Below, one piece after another: positions 10,101-18,181 of a DNA stretch of 43,803 bases. Made by a program: the position numbers and the translations under genes. The stretch covers positions 1 to 43,803 of the forward strand of contig JAHEIZ010000012.1 of assembly GCA_024639145.1 (NCBI GenBank). The letters run 5' to 3'. The stretch comes from Actinomycetes bacterium (GTDB lineage: Bacteria; Actinomycetota; Actinomycetes; S36-B12). Numbering within the stretch: the stretch's first letter is position 1; the number at the start of each line of letters is the position of its first letter. The notes under the pieces were generated by a model. It had not been told where the DNA came from, made no database searches, and saw only the letters and a program-made list of their open reading frames with translations.

Positions 10101-10784
10101 GCGATTGATACCGTCAAAAGTGGCAAGAAGATAGTCGTTCGCGAGGAAGACCTGCTCCCATTCGCCATGGCTCGGCTCGCTTGTGCCGGGGTACACGGCC
10201 TCGATGCACAGCACCCATGGGCGATGCTTGGCCAGAGAAATTCCCTGGAGCACGATCGACTCGGCACCCTCGACATCGATGGACATGAAGTGAATAGCGT
10301 CGAAAGCTTGCGCGTCGAGAATCGAGTCGAGTGAGTCGGTAGCCACCGTGTGACTCAGCACCTCGAAGCCGCGTGCGCGAGCAGCATTGGCTTCCTCGGC
10401 GTCGAGGGTTCCGAGACCAGTGCCGGGCACGCGATAGAAGGTGAGCTCACCTGGGCCACTGGCCGCGGCCATCTCGACGACGATGTCATTCGGGCGAAAG
10501 CGACGAAGTTCGTGGGCGAGTTGCGGGTCAGCTTCGATCAGCAGCCCCCGCCAACCCAGGTCGTAGAGGCTCGCGGTGATCGAGAGGTGTCGCGGCTCAT
10601 TCGCGCCGACATCCACGTACGTAAGCCGGCGATCAGCGGCCGACTCCTGAATTCCTTCATGGAAGGCCCGCCAGACACGGATGTCCTCCGCATTCTGGGC
10701 GTACGAGACCTTCGGCTGCACGGGATTCAGGGTAGACGGCGAGGGGCTCTGAGAGTCGCCCTGCGCCGGAGTCGGGGAAGTCAT
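7146..10784 (-). CDS. Three-module protein: FkbM methyltransferase + two GT4 domains
   Basis: 1212 residues. Residues about 25-235 are an FkbM-family SAM methyltransferase: YVDVGANEPRHLS near residue 56 (SAM loop), GWRGLLIEADP near 77, and MSIDVEGAES near 167. Residues 290-340 form a helical linker with the motif EGSRSWKYSRK, seen at the end of coiled segments in many glycosyltransferases. Residues about 460-800 are a first GT4 domain (LFDARSLQTAAFGTRGIG start; SFDEGLSLPVIEAVAAG donor motif). Residues about 850-1210 are a second GT4 (FATPWSPQKSGIADFS start). In the second domain the donor motif is degenerate (SPFLGVSGPLADMAAYG), so it may use a different donor or be weakened. The protein probably adds two sugars and O-methylates one. 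It lies 13 bp after the gmd-like gene and overlaps the next GT4 by 4 bp. Confidence 0.82.
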   Translation of the reverse strand: MTSPTPAQGDSQSPSPSTLNPVQPKVSYAQNAEDIRVWRAFHEGIQESAADRRLTYVDVGANEPRHLSITASLYDLGWRGLLIEADPQLAHELRRFRPNDIVVEMAAASGPGELTFYRVPGTGLGTLDAEEANAARARGFEVLSHTVATDSLDSILDAQAFDAIHFMSIDVEGAESIVLQGISLAKHRPWVLCIEAVYPGTSEPSHGEWEQVFLANDYLLATFDGINRWYVAKEHAELLAKVSLGLNALDIGVHGWVQEPHAQLQHANSEAYAKNAWQRELILNDVKNAVPTVEYEKQIHELRTALASVEGSRSWKYSRKVGKAARIAQHKARVAVTRMPGPIQKSVIRSRHLKHVNANIEQLIDPAYLGKAPAESVDWISPEHMPALPPAGLSLSALTRENQNEIRSWLADGLYDTDALLEKRTDNHDDELGRVIAALRLRLALAAKPSVPAVAPGAKVLFDARSLQTAAFGTRGIGRFARSALEGARATLGDDKLVLLVDNALEILPAELAGSCEQITRVTEKTAPRYSVLIQPSPMTAQATPLVPLLHTDAHKIAIVFDFIPMHYPSVYLRHAGARAEYAASLDALSLYDEFVCISHMVKTELTKVLGRTPSTTSVAWPESVGPTGKPRPGTPDGPIVIMTGDEGRKNTYGALAAVAVATAGIDVERDVLVIGMAGQETRVHHWSIHAAMRPGETVTAGRLSDQEMIEALRSASVVLVPSFDEGLSLPVIEAVAAGANVVASDIPAHRELIGSGSYLVDPKNLKAFARTVRKYAGTRRAFPKQSQRLLAHQHDSLESTIGRSALAHLGKTSVGIPDSHAYIAPGSFSVGFATPWSPQKSGIADFSATVGRELVKMCDLTVYTTADARVDSHIKSDTIDAVLASGADHDSFVSVIGNSHFHVPFIEVMKTVDSVAVAHDTRMIEFYAALRGRGGVEQLMLRGQRQRVLAPSFEEQLDDMRLLQNAGLWEIARQSRMLIMHSPSTAERIAEQTGVTPRLLPFAAYRIPDDETVTQRMRDVARARLGWEPGTKHIATFGYVDIRTKLVDVIVEAGAWLKQWGHDVHLHLVGAATPGVAEQLTRQAREAGMENFEITGFTSDEQYRDCILGVDLGIQLRVSPFLGVSGPLADMAAYGTPGMGSNGLAIDVDTPAFIDRLPDEVSPLMVAEAIEYRLSRPVSAEDREQMRREYLAAKSPRRYAELMLALLREAS

Positions 10785-10797
10785 CGCGGCGGCCGAC

Positions 10798-11778
10798 TCA
10801 GAAATCCAGCCAGAGGAGCTCAGGGTCCTTCAACAGTGCCATGTCGTACTCGACCATGCGCTTGGCCATGGAGTCGAAGTCGACCGTGTGCCGCCAACCC
10901 AGCTGGGTGTACGCAGCCTTGCTCTCGCCCACGAGCATGTTGGTGTCGGCCTGTCTAGCGTTGTCGCTCGTACTGACCACGAGATCAGCCCAGTCAGCGA
11001 TGCCGGCGGCCTGGAAAGCCTTGGTGATGAAATATGAGAGCCGATGCGAGATGCCGGTTGCCAGCAGGTAATCATTCGGCTGATCTGCTTCGAGCATCAG
11101 CTTGGCCGCATTCACGTAGTCGGGTGCCCAGCCCCAGTCACGCGCGACTTCGATGTCGCCGAGTTCGAGTACCTGCTGTTTGCCCGCGGCGATCTTCGCG
11201 ACCGCCATGCTGATCTTGCGCGTGACGAAGTTCGGGCCCCGAAGCGGTGACTCATGGTTGTAGAAGACACCGGAGACGGCAAAGAGTCCGTCGTTCTCGC
11301 GGGCCTCGCGCACGAGTGCCATCGCATCGGCCTTCGACTTGGCATACGGGCTCTTGGGCGCGGTCTCCATCGCCTCGGTCTGCGGTGATCGGTCAACGCC
11401 CTCGAACACGAGCGCGGAAGATGCCTGGAACATCCGTGCTTGCTTCGGCAGCTTTCTCATCGCGTTCAGGAGAGCCTCGACCGCACCCACATTGATGCGG
11501 CGCACCTCCTCCTGGTGATCCCAGGAATCACCCGGCGCAGTGAAGCCGCCAAGGTTGTAGATGAAATCGGGGGTGCTGTCGATCGCGATCTGCGTCAGCG
11601 ACGTGGAATCTGCCAGATCGCATTCGACGATGCTGATCTCCGGCGCATAACGCACCAAGTGTGCGACATCGGTGCCTGGCTTCACGAGCCCGACAACCTT
11701 CACGCCCTCGCGAGTGAGCATGCGAGACAGGATCGTGCCGTCCTGGCCGGATGCGCCCGTGATGAGAGCAGTTGTCAT
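10798..11778 (-). CDS. GMD-like short-chain dehydrogenase; probable GDP-4-keto-6-deoxymannose reductase
   Basis: 326 residues from ATG 11778, colinear with the neighbouring gmd product. It keeps the Rossmann loop (LITGASGQDGTILS), Y-x-x-x-K (SPYAKSK) and the GMD-specific segment NHESPLRGPNFVTRKI. The dehydratase motif S-T-S-E-M is replaced by S-S-A-L-V, so the glutamate needed for water elimination in GMD is missing while the Tyr/Lys redox pair stays. Inference: it no longer dehydrates, and instead reduces (or epimerises and reduces) the 4-keto sugar made by gmd, giving GDP-rhamnose or another GDP-6-deoxyhexose. It does not resemble fucose synthase (Fcl) in its N-terminal motif. It follows gmd by 16 bp, which supports consecutive steps. 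A redundant or regulatory paralogue is the alternative. Confidence 0.7.
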   Translation of the reverse strand: MTTALITGASGQDGTILSRMLTREGVKVVGLVKPGTDVAHLVRYAPEISIVECDLADSTSLTQIAIDSTPDFIYNLGGFTAPGDSWDHQEEVRRINVGAVEALLNAMRKLPKQARMFQASSALVFEGVDRSPQTEAMETAPKSPYAKSKADAMALVREARENDGLFAVSGVFYNHESPLRGPNFVTRKISMAVAKIAAGKQQVLELGDIEVARDWGWAPDYVNAAKLMLEADQPNDYLLATGISHRLSYFITKAFQAAGIADWADLVVSTSDNARQADTNMLVGESKAAYTQLGWRHTVDFDSMAKRMVEYDMALLKDPELLWLDF

Positions 11779-11794
11779 AAGACGTTGCAGTTCC

Positions 11795-12799
11795 TTAGAA
11801 CTGGCCTTCCTTTGCACCTTCGAGACGCGCGATATCTGCGTCGACCATGATGCGGGCGAGCTCCGGGGGATGCACCTTTGCCTCCCAGCCGAGCTTGGCC
11901 TTGGCCTTGCCGGCGTCGCCGATCAGTTCGTCGACCTCGGTGGGGCGCAGGAACTTGGGATCGAACTTCACGTACTTCTCCCACTCCAGGCCGGCGTGCT
12001 CGAAGGCGAGAGTGAGGAAATCCTTGATCGTGTATGCGGTGCCGGTAGCGAGCACGAAGTCATCGGGCTCATCGGCCTGCAGCATGCGCCACATTCCATC
12101 GGTGTACTCGGGTGCGTAGCCCCAGTCGCGGATGGAATCGAGATTTCCCATCCACAGTTCACTCTGGTTGCCCTTGACGATATTGGCGACAGCAAGAGTG
12201 ATCTTGCGAGTCACGAAGGTCTCGCCACGGCGCGGTGACTCATGATTGAAGAGCTGACCGTTGACCGCGAACATGTCGTAGGCCTCGCGGTAATTCTTGG
12301 TGATCCAGTAGCTGTAAACCTTTGCGGCGCCGTACGGGCTGCGCGGGTAGAACGGCGTCTCTTCGTTCTGCGGGGGCGGGCTCGCGCCGAACATCTCAGA
12401 GGTCGAGGCCTGGTAGAAGCGAATGCTCGTATCGGTGGTGCGGATCGCCTCGAGCAGGTTCAGCGTGCTGACACCTGTTGCCTCGGCGGTGTACAGCGGC
12501 TCGTCGAAGCTGACGCGCACGTGCGACTGGGCGGCCAGGTTGTAGACCTCGTGGGGTTGAAGCTCACGAATCAACTGCTGCATACGAGCCGCATCGGTGA
12601 CATCGCCGTAGTGCAGGTGGAGGTTCTGACCGGGGATGTGCTCGTCGTGGTGCAGGTGATCAATGCGGCCGCGGTTGAAGGAGGAGGAACGGCGCACGAG
12701 GCCGTGGACCTCGTAGCCCTTCTCGAGCAGCTGGCCGGCCATGTACGAGCCGTCCTGACCGGTGACACCGGTGATGAAGGCGCGCTTCGTCTCCGCCAC
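11795..12799 (-). CDS. gmd: GDP-mannose 4,6-dehydratase
   Basis: 334 residues, typical length. It catalyses GDP-D-mannose to GDP-4-keto-6-deoxy-D-mannose with NADP. Visible: [20 protein letters not shown] (nucleotide-binding loop), [22 protein letters not shown] with catalytic Thr and Glu, [12 protein letters not shown] with Tyr/Lys, and [16 protein letters not shown], all characteristic of Gmd. The start is GTG 12799 with a strong ribosome site (GGAGG 4-5 nt upstream). It is the first gene of the left minus-strand operon and precedes its paralogue by 16 bp. The upstream gap of 90 bp is shared with the divergent GT2 at 12890. Confidence 0.95.
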   Translation of the reverse strand: MAETKRAFITGVTGQDGSYMAGQLLEKGYEVHGLVRRSSSFNRGRIDHLHHDEHIPGQNLHLHYGDVTDAARMQQLIRELQPHEVYNLAAQSHVRVSFDEPLYTAEATGVSTLNLLEAIRTTDTSIRFYQASTSEMFGASPPPQNEETPFYPRSPYGAAKVYSYWITKNYREAYDMFAVNGQLFNHESPRRGETFVTRKITLAVANIVKGNQSELWMGNLDSIRDWGYAPEYTDGMWRMLQADEPDDFVLATGTAYTIKDFLTLAFEHAGLEWEKYVKFDPKFLRPTEVDELIGDAGKAKAKLGWEAKVHPPELARIMVDADIARLEGAKEGQF

Positions 12800-12852
12800 T
12801 TTTCCTCCAGAATCCGCGATCCACGGCTCTTCGCGCCTGTGGATAACTGCGG

Positions 12853-12890
12853 GTGAAGCCTATCGCTCCCTCGCCCTACACTCGGGAGCG
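12853..12890 (+). promoter_or_regulatory. Promoter with inverted repeat around the -10, upstream of GT2
   Basis: A -35-like GTGAAG (12853-12858), 18-bp spacer and -10 TACACT (12877-12882) precede the GTG at 12890 by 7 nt. The 7-bp perfect arms CGCTCCC (12864-12870) and GGGAGCG (12884-12890) flank the -10, an arrangement expected of an operator. The gap also serves gmd on the other strand. Confidence 0.4.
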
Positions 12891-13762
12891 TGAGCAGCGT
12901 CGCGGCAGTGATCCCGGTCTTCCGACCGGATGAGTCAGCCCTACTTGCCCTGCTCGACACCCTGAGCACCGCCGGCATCCCGGTGCTGGTCACCGATGAT
13001 GCGAGCCCCTGCACCTCCGATCACGTGCTTCGGGCAGTCGCCGATCGCGGATTCTCGGTAGTTCGGCACCCCCGTAATGCCGGAATCGCTCGTGGCCTCA
13101 ACGAAGGTCTGGCCTTCGCCCGGGAGCACGGGGCTACCTGGCTGCTGACCGTGGATCAGGACTCCTCCCTGCCCGCGGGCTACGGGGAGTCCCTGCTGGC
13201 CGCTTCGCCGGCCGAATCGGGCCTCTGGAGTGATCCTTCGGCCCTTCGACCAGGAGTGATCGGAGCCGGTGTGATTGGCGATGCGAGCGGCGATATCGGC
13301 TACCCCACTCACTCTGAGCAGGGGTTTTCGGTCACGGAGGAGGTCTTCCAGACCGGTTCGCTGTGGTCGGTGGCCGCTCTGGCGGAGGTCGGCGGCTTCG
13401 ACGAGCGCCTGGGAATCGACGGGGTCGACTCCGGGGCCTGCCTGGCCCTTCGCAAGGCCGGCTACTCGGTGATTGTGGCCCCCGACGTGCGGCTGGCTCA
13501 CACCCTTGGCACACAGGCCCGCTCGGTGAGGATCCTGGGCAGGGAGGTCGTGTCGACAGGCCACTCCCCCGAACGCCGGGAATCGATGGTGCGCAATCGC
13601 CTACGGCTGGCCCCTGGTGAATTCGCCGAGTCGCCGACCCACGCCTTCCGCACTCTGCGCCGCCTGGCGATGAACACCGCCCTCGCGGTCACTGTCGAGG
13701 AAGACCGCTGGGCCAAGGCCAAGGGAAGCGTTCGAGGACTCTTCCCCCGCGGCAGTCGGTAA
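12890..13762 (+). CDS. GT2 glycosyltransferase, rhamnosyltransferase-like
   Basis: 290 residues. It begins with [22 protein letters not shown], then VLVTDDASP, a conserved [15 protein letters not shown] and [12 protein letters not shown]. The T-V-D-Q-D-S form of the metal motif is typical of RfbF/WbbL-like rhamnosyltransferases. [19 protein letters not shown] supplies the acceptor/catalytic region. The GTG start is supported by a -10 element 7 nt upstream. It is followed 10 bp later by rmlA, which makes the first intermediate of dTDP-rhamnose. That context supports, but does not prove, rhamnosyl transfer. Confidence 0.78.
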   Translation: MSSVAAVIPVFRPDESALLALLDTLSTAGIPVLVTDDASPCTSDHVLRAVADRGFSVVRHPRNAGIARGLNEGLAFAREHGATWLLTVDQDSSLPAGYGESLLAASPAESGLWSDPSALRPGVIGAGVIGDASGDIGYPTHSEQGFSVTEEVFQTGSLWSVAALAEVGGFDERLGIDGVDSGACLALRKAGYSVIVAPDVRLAHTLGTQARSVRILGREVVSTGHSPERRESMVRNRLRLAPGEFAESPTHAFRTLRRLAMNTALAVTVEEDRWAKAKGSVRGLFPRGSR

Positions 13763-13765
13763 CGT
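13760..13765 (+). promoter_or_regulatory. Possible internal -10 for leaderless rmlA
   Basis: TAACGT overlaps the stop codon of the preceding GT2 and ends 7 nt before the rmlA ATG, which lacks a Shine-Dalgarno sequence. No -35 is evident, so read-through from upstream is equally likely. Confidence 0.25.
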
Positions 13766-13772
13766 TCGGCCA

Positions 13773-14636
13773 ATGAAGGGGATCATCCTTGCCGGGGGAA
13801 CCGGCAGTCGTCTGTGGCCAATCACCAAGGGCGTCAGCAAGCAGTTGCTGCCTGTCTACGACAAGCCGATGATCCACTACCCACTCGAGACGCTCATGAG
13901 CGCCGGGCTGCGCGAGATCCTGATCATCACGACCCCGGAGGATTCCGAGTCTTTCTCGCGACTTCTCGGTGATGGCTCGTCGTGGGGGATGACGTTGAAG
14001 TACGCAGTCCAGCCGAAGCCCGAAGGGCTCGCGCAGGCATTCATCATCGCCGAGGAGTTTCTCGCCGGAGATCAGGCAGCACTCATCCTCGGCGACAACA
14101 TGTTCTACGGCCCCTCGATGGGCAAGCAGCTCTCCGCGCTCACGAATCAAGATGGCGCTCACGTCTTCGCCTACGAGGTCGCGAATCCGACTGAGTATGG
14201 CGTTGTCGAATTCGACACGAATGGCGTAGCGATCTCGATCGAGGAGAAGCCGACTGCACCGAAAAGCAACTACGCGGTTCCCGGTCTTTACTTCTACGAC
14301 GCGTCAGTTGTCGATGTTGCCAAGGCGATCAAGCCTTCAGCACGCGGCGAGCTGGAGATCACTGCCGTGAATGACCACTACCTTTCGCAGGGCAAGCTCA
14401 CCGTCACCGTGCTCGAGCGCGGAACTGCATGGCTCGACACCGGAACCTTCCGCTCGTTGCAGGATGCCGGAGAGTTCGTGCGCGTGATGGAAGATCGCAC
14501 CGGCACGAAGGTCGGCTGCTGCGAGGAAGCCGCCTGGCGCAATGGCTGGATTTCCTCGGCCGAACTCGCGACACTTGCTGAGCCGCTGCTCAAGAGCGGG
14601 TACGGCGAGTACTTGATGGCACTTTCTCGGCGCTGA
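13773..14636 (+). CDS. rmlA: Glucose-1-phosphate thymidylyltransferase
   Basis: 287 residues, the usual RmlA length. It makes dTDP-glucose from dTTP and glucose-1-phosphate, the first step to dTDP-rhamnose. The N-terminus reads [20 protein letters not shown] followed by [12 protein letters not shown], the nucleotidyltransferase signature with G-G-T-G-S-R and the catalytic Lys/Arg. [34 protein letters not shown] and [10 protein letters not shown] are further RmlA landmarks. rmlC lies far away at 27426 and rmlB/rmlD are absent from the window, so the pathway is dispersed. Confidence 0.95.
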   Translation: MKGIILAGGTGSRLWPITKGVSKQLLPVYDKPMIHYPLETLMSAGLREILIITTPEDSESFSRLLGDGSSWGMTLKYAVQPKPEGLAQAFIIAEEFLAGDQAALILGDNMFYGPSMGKQLSALTNQDGAHVFAYEVANPTEYGVVEFDTNGVAISIEEKPTAPKSNYAVPGLYFYDASVVDVAKAIKPSARGELEITAVNDHYLSQGKLTVTVLERGTAWLDTGTFRSLQDAGEFVRVMEDRTGTKVGCCEEAAWRNGWISSAELATLAEPLLKSGYGEYLMALSRR

Positions 14637-14660
14637 GAGATCTCGAACTCCATTCCTCAA

Positions 14661-14678
14661 CGCCTGCCAGGCAAGGCG
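14661..14678. terminator. Weak hairpin between convergent rmlA and GT4
   Basis: CGCCTGCC and GGC-A-AGGCG form a bulged stem with a 1-nt loop, in the 116-bp gap between two converging genes. There is no clear U tract, so intrinsic termination is uncertain. Confidence 0.3.
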
Positions 14679-14752
14679 ACGATTGGTCGGGGCTACCTCG
14701 CATTTCTAACAGCAGCTTTTCGATTTGCAAGGTGTTACTGATGCCTATCGGC

Positions 14753-16429
14753 TCAGCCCTTGCGCCTCAATGCTCGGCTCACCTTTCGGGCGGCACGGTA
14801 ACTACGGCTTGCGAGCACTGAGGCGAGCGCCGCCGAATCGTCACTTCCCCCCACCGCGCTGCTTGCGATCGGTGATTCCGCCGCAATGCGCTGAAAGAAT
14901 TCGACGAGCCCGTCAGCGAATCGTTGCCAGGTGTAGAAGCGGATTGCCTCTCCAAGTGCAGCGACTCGCTGGCTGGCCGCAGCCTCATCGGTGAGAAGTC
15001 TCGTGACATCGGTGGCGTGAGCCTCGATGCTCCAGGTCTTCGGTAGGTCCTTGAGCTGGGCGATCTCCTTCAGCGGCCCGAAGTTCGTGAAGGTGCTGGG
15101 CGTGCCCAGGGCCGCAGCCTCATAGGGCACGAAACCGAAGCCCTCGGCGCTGCTCGGGTAGAGCACGACACTCGCGCTATTGAGAAGCCAGGCGCGGCTT
15201 GCGCTGCTCACGTGACCCACAGAGTGAACGCTGCCGCGAAGATCAGTGTGCTTCTTGAGCATTGCCGACTCCTGCTCCTTCGAGCTGCTGCTCTTTACAT
15301 GCAGGCCGGCGAGCACGAGATCGCAAGACTCACCATTACGCAACACTTCCTGCCACACGGCAATCGCGAAGTCACGGTTCTTATGCACGAAGTCATTGCC
15401 GAGCACGGTGATGAAGCGCTTGCCCGCGAGAGCCTTCATGACATCGGCGAGATCCTCATCGGGCTGCTCGGGGGCTTGCGCGACAGTGATGTGATCGAGG
15501 CCAAGGGGAAGAGCCTGAACTCTGTGGGCCTCGAGAAGTGGAACCTCGTGCTGGAGTTGTTCGGCAACATCGGCGCTGATGGTGGTGACTCCATCAACGC
15601 TGAGTGCAATCTTGCGCTGCAGGCTGCGGTAGGCCGCCCAGCCTTCACTCGAGCCGTGGTAGCGCGGAATGTCGTAGGCGATCAGATCGAGATAGGTAGT
15701 GACCACGCGACGGCCGAGAAGGCGGGCATCGGCGATGTTGCTTCGACCGTCGATCTGATTCGGATACCAGACGATGTCGGCCGGCAGTGAATCGTCACTG
15801 CTGTCAGTAATTCGCACGTGGCTGTAGGTATTGAGGAACTCGGCGTAGCCGGGTAGTTCGGCGAGGCCGATGAGAATGAGTTCGCCGACGCGATCGTCTT
15901 GAGCCAGAGCATTGATGGCTGCAGTGGTGAGCACCTGCGCGCCGGTCTCGTAGGGGCCGAGCCAGGTGACATCGACAGCAATGCGCAACTTGCCGCCGGC
16001 CTTGCGAGACTCGTTCTTCGCGTAGAAGTGAGCGCTGCTCGGGTCGTTGTTCTCGCGCGAATCCATCTCGGCCGGGGTGAGCAACGGCGCTGCTTTGAGA
16101 ACATCCTTGTGATTGGTGAGGTACCAGTCGTGCCAGAGGCCTCGCTCGGCGGCGCTTGCGCACCAGGCCTGGATCGCTTCGGCGGATTCATCACTGGGCT
16201 CGCCGACGAGATCGCAAGCATCTTGGGCAATCACGATGACTGCACCGGCCGGCATGGTCGAACGCAGCCAACTGCCGGCGGTATTCGGGCTGGGAGTGAG
16301 ACTCAGGCTGACAATGCGAGGGTCAGAGTCAATGCGCTCGCCGAAGACGCTCATGCGATCCATAGTGAGCAGGCTGAGGTCGCCATAGGCACGCAGCACG
16401 CGGCCGCGGGGCGACTTGAAGGTTTCCAT
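14753..16429 (-). CDS. Glycosyltransferase family 4 with extra N-terminal region
   Basis: 558 residues from the second of two nearby ATGs. AGGAG lies 6 nt before 16429 but touches the first ATG (16435), so 16429 is preferred. Residues 1-160 are an unassigned region without a clear fold. The GT4 part starts at LRIAVDVTWLGPYETGAQ. It has TVLGNDFVHKNRDFAIAVWQ (donor loop) and YPSSAEGFGFVPYEAAALGTP, an E-x7-E-like motif (EGFGFVPYE). The tail is basic (ASRSYRAARKVSRALRRKG), which may help membrane association. It is the last gene of the exporter operon, 9 bp after the tandem GT2. The N-terminal region may bind the acceptor or a partner. Confidence 0.78.
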   Translation of the reverse strand: METFKSPRGRVLRAYGDLSLLTMDRMSVFGERIDSDPRIVSLSLTPSPNTAGSWLRSTMPAGAVIVIAQDACDLVGEPSDESAEAIQAWCASAAERGLWHDWYLTNHKDVLKAAPLLTPAEMDSRENNDPSSAHFYAKNESRKAGGKLRIAVDVTWLGPYETGAQVLTTAAINALAQDDRVGELILIGLAELPGYAEFLNTYSHVRITDSSDDSLPADIVWYPNQIDGRSNIADARLLGRRVVTTYLDLIAYDIPRYHGSSEGWAAYRSLQRKIALSVDGVTTISADVAEQLQHEVPLLEAHRVQALPLGLDHITVAQAPEQPDEDLADVMKALAGKRFITVLGNDFVHKNRDFAIAVWQEVLRNGESCDLVLAGLHVKSSSSKEQESAMLKKHTDLRGSVHSVGHVSSASRAWLLNSASVVLYPSSAEGFGFVPYEAAALGTPSTFTNFGPLKEIAQLKDLPKTWSIEAHATDVTRLLTDEAAASQRVAALGEAIRFYTWQRFADGLVEFFQRIAAESPIASSAVGGSDDSAALASVLASRSYRAARKVSRALRRKG

Positions 16430-16438
16430 GCTCATCTC

Positions 16439-18172
16439 CTATAGCGCTTCGTAGATACGAAGCAGATTCTGGTTCAGGGCGGGTGAGTAGTAGGGATCGA
16501 CGCGATAGTCGGCATCCCAGCGCTCATGGAACAGGGCACTTTCGACAGGGTCAGCCTTCTTGCGCACGATGCTTGCACCCTCGTAATGGGTGAAGTGAGC
16601 GTAAGGAGTCCATGCCACACGGTGACCGGCCTCGCGGGCACGGAAGCAGTAGTCGACATCGTTGAAGTCGCGGGCGAAGGCAGTATCGAAACCGCCCAGC
16701 TCATCGAAGACGCTCGTGCGCGTGAGCATCGCGGCTGCGGTGATGGCCGAGTAGTTGCGCGGGGTGAGCGTGGAGCCGAAGTAGCCGGGCTCCTTGCCTG
16801 GCTTGGCGATCCAGCAATGAGTCGGGCCGCTGGGCAGCATCACCATGCCCACGTGCTGAAGGCGACCATCGGGATAGGTGAGCTTCGCGCCGACAATGCC
16901 CACCTCGTCGATCTGACCGATCTCGAGCATGCGGGTGATCGGGTCAGCCTCAGCAACGGTCGTGTCGTCATTGAGGATCAGCAGGTACTCGCCCGTGGCA
17001 TTCGCGCGGCCGAGGTTGATGGCTTCGGAAAAGTTGAAGTTGCTGGTCTCGTACACAACCGTGCGATCGGCGTCGGTCAGCGACGTGATCGGGTCGATGG
17101 TGCCGGTGGTGACGACGACTATCTCGAAGTTGGTAGCTGACTCGTTCTTGCGCAAGCTCGCGACGCAATCGTCAATGAACCGGGCGTTTCCCTTGTCGTT
17201 CTTCGTGCCGATGGTTGGGATGATGACCGACACCGTGGCGGCAGTCGTGATTTTGGGGTGAACTTCGTTGAGGCCCTGGATCTTGCTCGGGGCGACGGTG
17301 CCGCCACCGAAGGTGCGCTCGATATGGCTGGTCTGCGCGCGTGCAGCGGCATCCTGGGCCCACGGCTTGGCATCGATGGTCAGTGCTGTCGACTCGCTCC
17401 AGGCGCGCCAGTGGTACAGCGGCTGCGGAATGTGGATCACGTTCTTCAAGCTCGACAAGAGGCGGAGAGCCAGATCGAAATCCTGACCGCCATCCATCTC
17501 GGTGCGCAAGCCACCGACGTTGGTCACTAGATCTCGCTTGAAGATCGTGAAGTGGCAGAGGTACATCTGCGTAAGCAGTAGTTCCGGTGAGAAGTCAGGC
17601 TTGCAGTAGAGCTCGAAGTGCTCACCGCGCGGATTGATCTTGTCCTCATCCGAATACACGGCATCGGGGTGACCGTTCGCCTCGACGACCTTGGAGAAGG
17701 TCTCAATGCAACGCGGGTCAAGTGCATCGTCGTGATCGAGCATGCCCATGTATTCGCCGGAGGCTTCCGCGAGTGCCGCGTTCAGTGCCGAGGAGATACC
17801 GCCGTTGGGCTTGGTGCTGACCTTGATTCGAGCATCACCTGCATGCTCACCTGCGAACTGCTCGAGCCACGGGGCGATCTCAGGCTTTGTTGAGCCGTCG
17901 TTGACGACGATGAGCTGCCAGTTACGTGCGCTCTGCTTGAGTACTGACTGCAGGCACTCGTCGAGGAAGTCGATCGGCGGGTTGTAGACGGGCACCAGAA
18001 TCGAGATCGTGAAGGCGAAGTCGACGGTTCCTACCTCGACTGTCGCCGCATCGGCCAGCCAGGCCTTGTATTGCTTGCCGATATTGCGCTCGTAGACCTT
18101 GCGCTTGATGTAGCGCTTCACGCGCCCGGCGCGACGCTTCGCCTTGATGAGCGGATTGCCCTCGGAGACCAT
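16439..18172 (-). CDS. Tandem GT2 glycosyltransferase (two catalytic domains)
   Basis: 577 residues. After a basic N-terminus, the first GT2 domain covers about 50-280: ISILVPVYNPPIDFLDECLQ, VVNDGSTKPE, GMLDHDDALDP and YSDEDKI. The second covers about 310-570: VSVIIPTIGTKNDKGNARF, LLILNDDTTVAE and FDTAFARDFNDVDYCFRARE. The acidic metal-binding clusters (D-H-D-D; N-D-D) are intact in both, so two sugars may be added, or one domain may make an alternating linkage. The arrangement resembles dual-domain O-antigen/capsule GT2 enzymes. It lies between the ABC exporter genes and a GT4 in one operon, as expected of an ABC-dependent polysaccharide pathway. Confidence 0.85.
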   Translation of the reverse strand: MVSEGNPLIKAKRRAGRVKRYIKRKVYERNIGKQYKAWLADAATVEVGTVDFAFTISILVPVYNPPIDFLDECLQSVLKQSARNWQLIVVNDGSTKPEIAPWLEQFAGEHAGDARIKVSTKPNGGISSALNAALAEASGEYMGMLDHDDALDPRCIETFSKVVEANGHPDAVYSDEDKINPRGEHFELYCKPDFSPELLLTQMYLCHFTIFKRDLVTNVGGLRTEMDGGQDFDLALRLLSSLKNVIHIPQPLYHWRAWSESTALTIDAKPWAQDAAARAQTSHIERTFGGGTVAPSKIQGLNEVHPKITTAATVSVIIPTIGTKNDKGNARFIDDCVASLRKNESATNFEIVVVTTGTIDPITSLTDADRTVVYETSNFNFSEAINLGRANATGEYLLILNDDTTVAEADPITRMLEIGQIDEVGIVGAKLTYPDGRLQHVGMVMLPSGPTHCWIAKPGKEPGYFGSTLTPRNYSAITAAAMLTRTSVFDELGGFDTAFARDFNDVDYCFRAREAGHRVAWTPYAHFTHYEGASIVRKKADPVESALFHERWDADYRVDPYYSPALNQNLLRIYEAL

Positions 18173-18181
18173 GATCGCTGC

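Noticed and set aside
14637-14752. Attachment site or mobile-element scar
   Set aside because: Only a weak bulged hairpin; no direct repeats, integrase or transposase near.
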